From contig JASHSC010000423.1 in NCBI GenBank assembly GCA_030036915.1, forward strand, positions 1-10,285: a DNA stretch of 10,285 nt. Direction: 5' to 3'. Below are positions 6,158 to 10,285 of this stretch, one piece after another (within the stretch, counting starts at the first letter, position 1; each line of letters starts with the position of its first letter). The stretch comes from Terriglobia bacterium. GTDB lineage: Bacteria > Acidobacteriota > Terriglobia > UBA7540. The notes under the pieces are model-generated. The model was not told the DNA's origin, ran no database searches, and worked only from the letters and a program-made list of their open reading frames with translations. Position numbers and translations under genes: made by a program.

Positions 6158-7210
6158 CTATTGCTTGGCAGGCGCCATTTGGGCTTTTTGCTGCTTCAAG
6201 GTCTCGATTTCCCTGTCGGCATACTGCTTCACAACGCCCTGCCCGAGCTGGCTGGCCTTCCCAAAGGCCGCGATGGCGTCGTCAATTTTGTCCTCGCGCA
6301 CGTAGACTTCTCCCAGCCGATAGTAGTCGCTCGGTTCGGGGGGCGCCAGGGTGACTGCCCGCTGGAATTCCTTCTCCGCCTTCGCCAATTCTTCCTTGTC
6401 CCATCCCGTCAGCCCTTGGCTCGCCCGGTCATAGTGAATTAACCCCAAGCTGGCGTGAATGCCGGCCAGGGCTGTGGTTTTCTGCTTAGCAAACTGCGCA
6501 TCATCCATGTTGGGAGGCTTCTTGAGCTGGTCAAGGGCCTGCATTGCTTGCTGGGCATATCCCTCCGCCTTATTTAACAGTTGCTCCTCGTCCCCTTGGT
6601 GCAATTGAATGTATTGAGGCATGGGAATGACGTTGGCCGCGGTCATCAACATATCGACATTGTCCTTTTTCAGGACAAGGCTCTTTTCCGCATATTCCAC
6701 AACCTTGGGGGCGTCGTTCTTCTGCTGGTAGGCGTGAGCCACGTAGGAGTAAACATAGGTCAGCACTTGGCTTTGCGGGTATTTCTGCGCATAGGCACCC
6801 GCCAGGGAAATAATTTTGTCGGGATCAAGCTCGGTTTGGATCGCCTTGAAATCCGCGTTCTCCGCGGGAGGAATGATGACCGCCCCGCTCGCCAGCGCCG
6901 CGGCATTCTGGGCTGCAGCCCTTTCCTTGGGTCCTGCAGCCCTCACTGCCTTAATGACCTCGTCGCTCGCCTTGGCTTTGTGCAAGCGCTTTTCCGTTTC
7001 ATCGTCCATCTCGAAGTCCACGCCGCGCCGGTCGAGATCTTTCAGGAGCTGGTCCGCGCCATCCTTCTTGAGCTCGGTAATGACTTCCTTTTCCGTCATG
7101 GGGGCCGGCGCCGGCGTCGTGCCCATGGTCGGGGCGGTCGCCACCTGGGCGAAACCCTTCGCGCTCAGCACCAATGAAAGCATCAGTAAGACTGCGGATT
7201 TGATATTCAT
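6158..7210 (-). CDS. Secreted TPR-repeat protein
   Basis: This 350-aa protein begins with a clear signal peptide (MNIKSAVLLMLSLVLS, cleavage probably after GFA or GFAQ at ~20-22), so it should act in the periplasm or outer envelope. After a Pro/Ala-rich linker (~23-38), residues ~40-97 form a small helical module (EKEVITELKKDG, RRGVDFEMDDETEKRL, SDEVIKAVRAAGPKE); I believe similar modules precede repeat or effector domains in acidobacterial secreted proteins. TPR-like helical pairs follow at ~150-184, ~206-232, ~249-288 and ~294-327; the last is the clearest (DYYRLGEVYVREDKIDDAIA). The C-terminus is a charged helix. TPRs bind partner proteins, so a scaffold role is likely, but no specific partner is visible. 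It is the first gene after the 363-nt non-coding gap and probably heads the transcript that includes rnc and lepB. Confidence 0.88.
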   Translation of the reverse strand: MNIKSAVLLMLSLVLSAKGFAQVATAPTMGTTPAPAPMTEKEVITELKKDGADQLLKDLDRRGVDFEMDDETEKRLHKAKASDEVIKAVRAAGPKERAAAQNAAALASGAVIIPPAENADFKAIQTELDPDKIISLAGAYAQKYPQSQVLTYVYSYVAHAYQQKNDAPKVVEYAEKSLVLKKDNVDMLMTAANVIPMPQYIQLHQGDEEQLLNKAEGYAQQAMQALDQLKKPPNMDDAQFAKQKTTALAGIHASLGLIHYDRASQGLTGWDKEELAKAEKEFQRAVTLAPPEPSDYYRLGEVYVREDKIDDAIAAFGKASQLGQGVVKQYADREIETLKQQKAQMAPAKQ

Positions 7211-7258
7211 TTTCTTGCTCGCTTTCCTTGATTAGAAAATCAGCTCCAAACACTCAAC

Positions 7259-7273
7259 CAACACAACGTGTTG
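7259..7273. repeat. Inverted repeat in the presumed 5' leader of the TPR gene
   Basis: CAACAC-AAC-GTGTTG is a perfect 6-bp inverted repeat with a 3-nt loop. Flanking CTCAA (7253-7257) and TTGAG (7271-7275) offer an alternative pairing. It lies about 50 nt before the start codon at 7210, close to where transcription from the candidate promoter would begin, so it could be an operator or a leader hairpin. Either role is inferred. Confidence 0.35.
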
Positions 7274-7303
7274 AGCGTACAAGATACCGGATGTACCTGT
7301 CAA
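7274..7303 (-). promoter_or_regulatory. Candidate sigma-70-type promoter for the TPR-rnc-lepB-asmA unit
   Basis: The minus strand has a perfect TTGACA (7303-7298), an 18-nt spacer, then TACGCT (7279-7274), which matches TATAAT at three of six positions. Transcription would begin near 7267, giving a leader of about 57 nt before the ATG at 7210. The -10 element is weak, so this is a suggestion only. The -35 lies in one copy of an imperfect 8-bp direct repeat CTGTCAAC/CTGTCGAC (7297-7304 and 7309-7316, plus strand) spaced 12 bp apart, which could be a regulator site. Confidence 0.35.
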
Positions 7304-7315
7304 CGTAGCTGTCGA

Positions 7316-7355
7316 CATTTGGCAATTCCCAAATGGGTGGCAGCTCGATTGCCAA
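7316..7355. repeat. Two overlapping, mutually exclusive inverted repeats
   Basis: CATTTGG (7316-7322) pairs perfectly with CCAAATG (7329-7335) across a 6-nt loop. TTGGCAAT (7319-7326) pairs perfectly with ATTGCCAA (7348-7355), enclosing CCCA/TGGG (7328-7337). The two outer pairings share bases 7319-7322, so only one can form at a time. There is no T-run on either side, so this is not a classic terminator. It lies just upstream of the candidate promoter and may be an operator, or a 3'-end structure of the upstream transcript. Confidence 0.45.
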
Positions 7356-7573
7356 GCGTAAAGCCCCGGATATGAGATGCGCCGCGCTAAATCCATTGGC
7401 TTCTAGGGGTTATATGGAAAAGCTAGTAATTGCTTGGTTCTCCCCAACTCTCCCAAAGATACTCCCACTATCCCAACATGTTGCGGAGAACGCACATGGT
7501 TAATTTGACTGTGAAAGCCAAGCTCCGGTATCGCACTCATATGACGCGCCCCATCGATCTGAAGGAGGATGGG

Positions 7574-9154
7574 TCACTTCGAGGCGGCTGAGCCGAACGG
7601 CGCTTCCATGCCGCTTTGGGCCGCTCGGAGGGCCATGGGGAAAGCGGCAGCAGTAACCAGAGCGGCGTGATATTGCGCGACAGCGGCATCGCGCTGCCCA
7701 GCCAAATCGTCGAGCCGTCCGAGGTAGATGTGCGACCAGGTGATGATGCGCAAATCGTGGGCGGTCGAGAGCGCCTTCTGAAAATACTCCTGCGCCAAAT
7801 CGGGTTTGCGCGTGTTGGCGTAAACCACCGCCAGTCCGTAGATGGCGCGCTCGCTGTTGGGGTCGTCCTTCTCAAGCACGGTGCGATAGGAGAGGCGCGC
7901 GTCGACGTACTGGCCCTGGTAAAACTGGTTGTCGCCCTGGTCCAGCAGCTTCTCTTCCTCGGTCAGCTCCGGAGTTTCCTTCACCATCACGGGGGCCGGT
8001 GGTTTCTTGGCATACTCCACGGGGATCAGCCGCCGCTCTTCGTTCGGAACATTGATGGCGAGGATCATGGGCTTGTACCAGGCGGGCATGGAATCGAATT
8101 GCTTCTCGAATTCCGTCAGCGACTCGTAAAAATAGTGAATCAGGATCAGCCCTTGCGCCGTCATTTCATCCAGCTTTTTCTGCGCGTCGGCGGCAGGCAC
8201 TTTATCCATGCGCAGCTCGGCCGCGCGAATCAGGCATTCGGTAACCAGCAGGCCGAAGTCCTCCTTGAAATCGAGTCCCAGCATGGGGGCTTGGCGGGCA
8301 GTGGAAGCGAGCGAAACCTTTTCATTGATTTCGTAACCGTATTTGGCCGCGAGCGGGTCGAGAAGAAAGTGCAAATACTGATGGCGAATCTCGTTGAGCT
8401 TCAGGTCCTGCGAGGGCGTCACGACAAGATAGTAGTTCAATCCGTAAATCCGCGCTTCCACTTGTTCGGGCTCGCCCAGCAGGTCGATGTAGATGGCATA
8501 ATTGCGGCCCAGATATCCGCCGGCGGGAAAGCGCAAATAGGCTTCAGTCACTACAAAGGTCTGGCGCACGGCTTCCGTGTAGCGCTCTACTGCCGCATCG
8601 TAGGGCTTACGAACCTGCGCCCACAACGCCTCCATCTTGGCCTGCTGATAAAAGGTGCGGAGCAGCGGCAGGAAGCCCACCACGTCGCGCGCATCCGGAG
8701 GGAGTTCTTCCGGCCGAACGGTCAAATTGAAGTCGGGCGGAGTGCCCACCAGCAGGGCGAGGGAAACGTATTGCCCAAGTTCCTTAGTGGGATTGTCCTT
8801 GATGCGGTGCTGGTCGTAGAATTTTTTGAGCTCCGGAAGAATAGGGGCGTTCTGCGCTTCGAGGTATTCGCGCACCTTCAACCGCGTTTCGTTGGCAGCG
8901 CCCATGCCTGCGTCGTACCCCGCCGCGTTTGCCGCCGCCAGGATGCAGAAGAGCTGCTCGTTCCATTCGAGCACCACGCTCCCCTGCTGAGGAAGCGCCG
9001 GCGCGGGCGATAGAAGCGCACAGAGCGCTGCTGCGCAAAGGCACATTGTCCAGGTTAGCCGGGTGTGACCGAGGCGGGGCTCATACGCTGGATGCGGGCG
9101 CGAACCTCTGGGACTTCCTGGCAGAGGCAGTGAGTAGGTAGGGGTCGCAGGCAA
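7574..9154 (-). CDS. Secreted protein with degenerate metallopeptidase-like centre and C-terminal TPRs
   Basis: The frame is open from TTG at 9154 (526 aa; GAGGG lies 8 nt before it, next to the upstream gene's stop). The first ATG is at 9046 (490 aa). Either start leaves a hydrophobic signal segment (MCLCAAALCALLSPAPA, ~37-53). The central part (~60-340) is helical and ends a strand with NYYLVV, then NEIRHQYLHFLLDPL (~254-268) and TECLIRAAE (~305-313). This order (aromatic helices, a strand, H-x-x-x-H plus DPL, then a Glu 44 residues on) resembles gluzincin-type HExxH metallopeptidases such as the DUF4932 group (HEFSH..NPL). The catalytic Glu is replaced by Gln259, so I infer a non-catalytic or altered zinc site. 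Residues ~395-500 form two or three TPRs (EKLLDQGDNQFYQGQYVDA, AIYGLAVVYANTRKPDLA). It follows the anti-sigma gene closely, suggesting an envelope role tied to that regulator. The peptidase resemblance is from motif reading only. Confidence 0.85.
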   Translation of the reverse strand: MPATPTYSLPLPGSPRGSRPHPAYEPRLGHTRLTWTMCLCAAALCALLSPAPALPQQGSVVLEWNEQLFCILAAANAAGYDAGMGAANETRLKVREYLEAQNAPILPELKKFYDQHRIKDNPTKELGQYVSLALLVGTPPDFNLTVRPEELPPDARDVVGFLPLLRTFYQQAKMEALWAQVRKPYDAAVERYTEAVRQTFVVTEAYLRFPAGGYLGRNYAIYIDLLGEPEQVEARIYGLNYYLVVTPSQDLKLNEIRHQYLHFLLDPLAAKYGYEINEKVSLASTARQAPMLGLDFKEDFGLLVTECLIRAAELRMDKVPAADAQKKLDEMTAQGLILIHYFYESLTEFEKQFDSMPAWYKPMILAINVPNEERRLIPVEYAKKPPAPVMVKETPELTEEEKLLDQGDNQFYQGQYVDARLSYRTVLEKDDPNSERAIYGLAVVYANTRKPDLAQEYFQKALSTAHDLRIITWSHIYLGRLDDLAGQRDAAVAQYHAALVTAAAFPMALRAAQSGMEAPFGSAASK

Positions 9155-9159
9155 ACGGT

Positions 9160-9810
9160 CTACCCTCGGACCGTGATTCGCCGCAGGGACAGGACTACTT
9201 CCCCGTCCGTGGGCCTGCCGAACATCGTGGCGGGCGTGAAGACACTGTAGTACACCATCAGGTCGAGGCGGTGCATAAGTTCGGGGGAGCGCTGGCCGGA
9301 GAGAATCCGATACCCCTTCACCCGGCCTTCGGCATTGATTTGGGTCAGCACCACAAGGCCGCTATCGCCGGTGTTGAAATCCATGGGTGCCAGTTGCAAC
9401 ACCCGCGCCGGCGTGGCCAAGGGCACCGTGACGTCCTGGTCGTTGCTGATCGGAACCCCCTGTGAGCCCATGATGAGGCAAAAGCAGATGACCGCCGTCA
9501 ACACGCCGCCCGTCGCCGGAATCAGCAGCGGCTTCACGGCGTTTTCCAGGCGCACCCAAAGCGAGGAGAAGAAATTCGGATTCAGCCGGTGGGACATTTG
9601 CACGCGCAGGCGCAGGGAAAGTTCCGCAGGGACCCGCCGCCTCGGAAGCGCCTTCAACTCCTCCTGGATGGATTCCATCTGTTCCAGCCGCTTCTGGCAG
9701 GAGGGGCAGAAAGAAAGATGATAATTGACGGATTTCCTGGCTTCCTGTGTGCACAGGTGGTCGAGATAATCCGAGAAATGGCTTCGAATTTCGACGCAGC
9801 TTTCAAACAT
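9160..9810 (-). CDS. Zinc-finger anti-sigma factor with TonB-C-like periplasmic domain
   Basis: This membrane anti-sigma factor should hold the ECF sigma factor encoded just upstream. The cytoplasmic N-terminus has the ZAS (zf-HC2) pattern: CVEIRSHFSDYLD, then YHLSFCPSCQKRLE with H31-x3-C35-x2-C38. One membrane segment follows (~96-115, from LIPATGGVLTAVICF). The periplasmic part (~116-216) contains LVVLTQINAEGRVKGYRILSG, then YYSVFTPATMFGRPTDGEVVLSL. The 'idxxGrVxxxxvlsG ... FxPAxxxGxPxxgxVxl' pattern is that of the TonB C-terminal domain fold. I chose the ATG at 9810, which overlaps the sigma gene's stop by 8 nt; an in-frame ATG at 9825 would add five residues. The overlap suggests coupled translation, typical of sigma/anti-sigma pairs. 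ZAS domain and pairing are confident; the TonB-like domain is likely but not proven. Confidence 0.88.
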   Translation of the reverse strand: MFESCVEIRSHFSDYLDHLCTQEARKSVNYHLSFCPSCQKRLEQMESIQEELKALPRRRVPAELSLRLRVQMSHRLNPNFFSSLWVRLENAVKPLLIPATGGVLTAVICFCLIMGSQGVPISNDQDVTVPLATPARVLQLAPMDFNTGDSGLVVLTQINAEGRVKGYRILSGQRSPELMHRLDLMVYYSVFTPATMFGRPTDGEVVLSLRRITVRG

Positions 9811-10285
9811 GGTCTTTACCCACATAACCCGCCAACTTGCGACGGAGCAGTTCCCTGCCGCGCAACAGCCGGGACTTGACCGTTCCCTCAGCCAAACCCA
9901 GCACCTGGGCGATCTCTTCGTAAGGCAGCCCTTCGATTTCGCGCAGCACCACCACCGTGCGGTACGGTTGCGCCAGGCTGGCCAGAGCTCGTTTCACCAC
10001 CACTTCCCTCTCCGCCTGCTCGAACACCTGATAGGGGCTGCGCTCGTTTGAGGCGGCTTCCGACGCTGCGGCAGCCGAAGGAGATGCGGTGTCATCCACG
10101 GAAAAGGGCTCACGCCAGTGCCGCCGAATCCAGCTCCGGCGATGGTTTGAGGCTTCGTGCACGGCGATGCGGTAAATCCATGTCCGCAAAGTGCTGTCGC
10201 TGTTAAATCCCTTGATGCCTTTGAAGACTTTCACAAAAACGTCTTGCAGTACATCCGAGGCATCCGCGGCGTTTTCGACGATGTG
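9803..10285 (-). CDS. ECF-type RNA polymerase sigma factor (5' end outside the window)
   Basis: The frame is open to the right edge, so the gene is cut at its 5' end; 160 codons are visible. A GTG at 10234 could be mistaken for the start, but in-frame coding continues upstream with ENAADASDVLQDVFVKVFKG, the core of sigma region 2, followed by STLRTWIYRIAVHEASNHRR (region 2.3-2.4, -10 recognition). A variable Ser/Ala-rich linker (DDTASPSAAAASEAASNE) leads to region 4: QPYRTVVVLREIEGLPYEEIAQVLGLAEGTVKSRLLRGRELL, with the helix-turn-helix that contacts the -35 element. This is the RpoE/SigW-like ECF class. Its stop overlaps the start of the zinc-type anti-sigma gene by 8 nt, so the two form a regulatory pair. 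Its target promoters cannot be deduced here. Confidence 0.94.
   Translation of the reverse strand, partial: HIVENAADASDVLQDVFVKVFKGIKGFNSDSTLRTWIYRIAVHEASNHRRSWIRRHWREPFSVDDTASPSAAAASEAASNERSPYQVFEQAEREVVVKRALASLAQPYRTVVVLREIEGLPYEEIAQVLGLAEGTVKSRLLRGRELLRRKLAGYVGKDHV

Larger units (their letters stand above)
7211..7573. other. Non-coding gap between two transcription units
   Basis: This is the only long stretch without a convincing gene. It holds a candidate minus-strand promoter (7274-7303), an inverted repeat near the likely transcript start (7259-7273), two competing inverted repeats (7316-7335 and 7319-7355), a 10-bp palindrome CAACATGTTG (7474-7483), and four C-runs (7442-7474) that are G-runs on the minus strand. 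I see no classic terminator hairpin followed by a T-run for the gene ending at 7574. It is more AT-rich than the flanking genes, as expected for intergenic DNA. Confidence 0.7.

Noticed and set aside
7496..7591. 31-aa plus-strand micro-ORF with ATG and an upstream GGAG
   Set aside because: It is short, ends inside the opposite gene's 3' end, and shows no motif; chance occurrence is likely.
7616..9013. 465-aa plus-strand open frame
   Set aside because: It is antisense to the secreted TPR protein, whose signal peptide and TPR motifs are clear; long antisense frames are common with this codon use.
10232..10234. GTG as the start of the sigma factor gene
   Set aside because: The frame upstream encodes conserved region 2 residues (DASDVLQDVF), so the gene continues beyond the right edge.

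Overview
The window reads as chromosomal DNA of a moderately GC-rich Gram-negative bacterium. An Acidobacteriota source is my best guess, based on the gene styles: secreted TPR proteins, an AsmA-type giant, an ECF sigma/anti-sigma pair with a secreted downstream partner, and a deiodinase-like selenoprotein. It is an inference, because no rRNA or other taxonomic marker is present. I see no tRNA, IS element, CRISPR array or phage gene.

Apart from the first 134 bases, every gene lies on the minus strand, so the logical order runs from right to left. (1) At the right edge is an ECF sigma factor (cut by the window end), followed by its zinc-type membrane anti-sigma factor (8-nt overlap) and a secreted protein with a degenerate metallopeptidase-like centre and C-terminal TPRs. 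(2) A 363-nt non-coding gap (7211-7573) follows, with a candidate promoter and several inverted repeats. (3) A long, probably co-transcribed run comes next: secreted TPR protein, rnc (RNase III), lepB (signal peptidase I), an AsmA-family protein, a small secreted protein, a 118-aa unknown, and a membrane-anchored iodothyronine-deiodinase-like protein. rnc/lepB overlap by 8 nt, lepB/asmA by 1 nt, and the last three genes are 49, 30 and 11 nt apart. (4) The left edge carries the last 43 codons of a plus-strand gene that ends like allophanate hydrolase and converges on the deiodinase-like gene with an 18-nt gap.

The most notable element is the deiodinase-like gene (153-878). A naive ORF search splits it in two at an in-frame TGA (576-578). 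The TGA lies exactly where deiodinases carry selenocysteine (FGSYT-U-PPF), both halves match the family, and a stem-loop with a GG apical loop starts 9 nt downstream, at the spacing of a bacterial SECIS element. I therefore annotate one 241-aa selenoprotein rather than a pseudogene.

Functionally, the large cluster centres on the cell envelope (signal peptide processing, AsmA-type lipid/outer-membrane homeostasis, secreted and anchored proteins), with rnc as a common neighbour of lepB. The sigma/anti-sigma/secreted-protein unit looks like an envelope-sensing regulatory module, and its anti-sigma factor appears to carry a TonB-C-like periplasmic domain.
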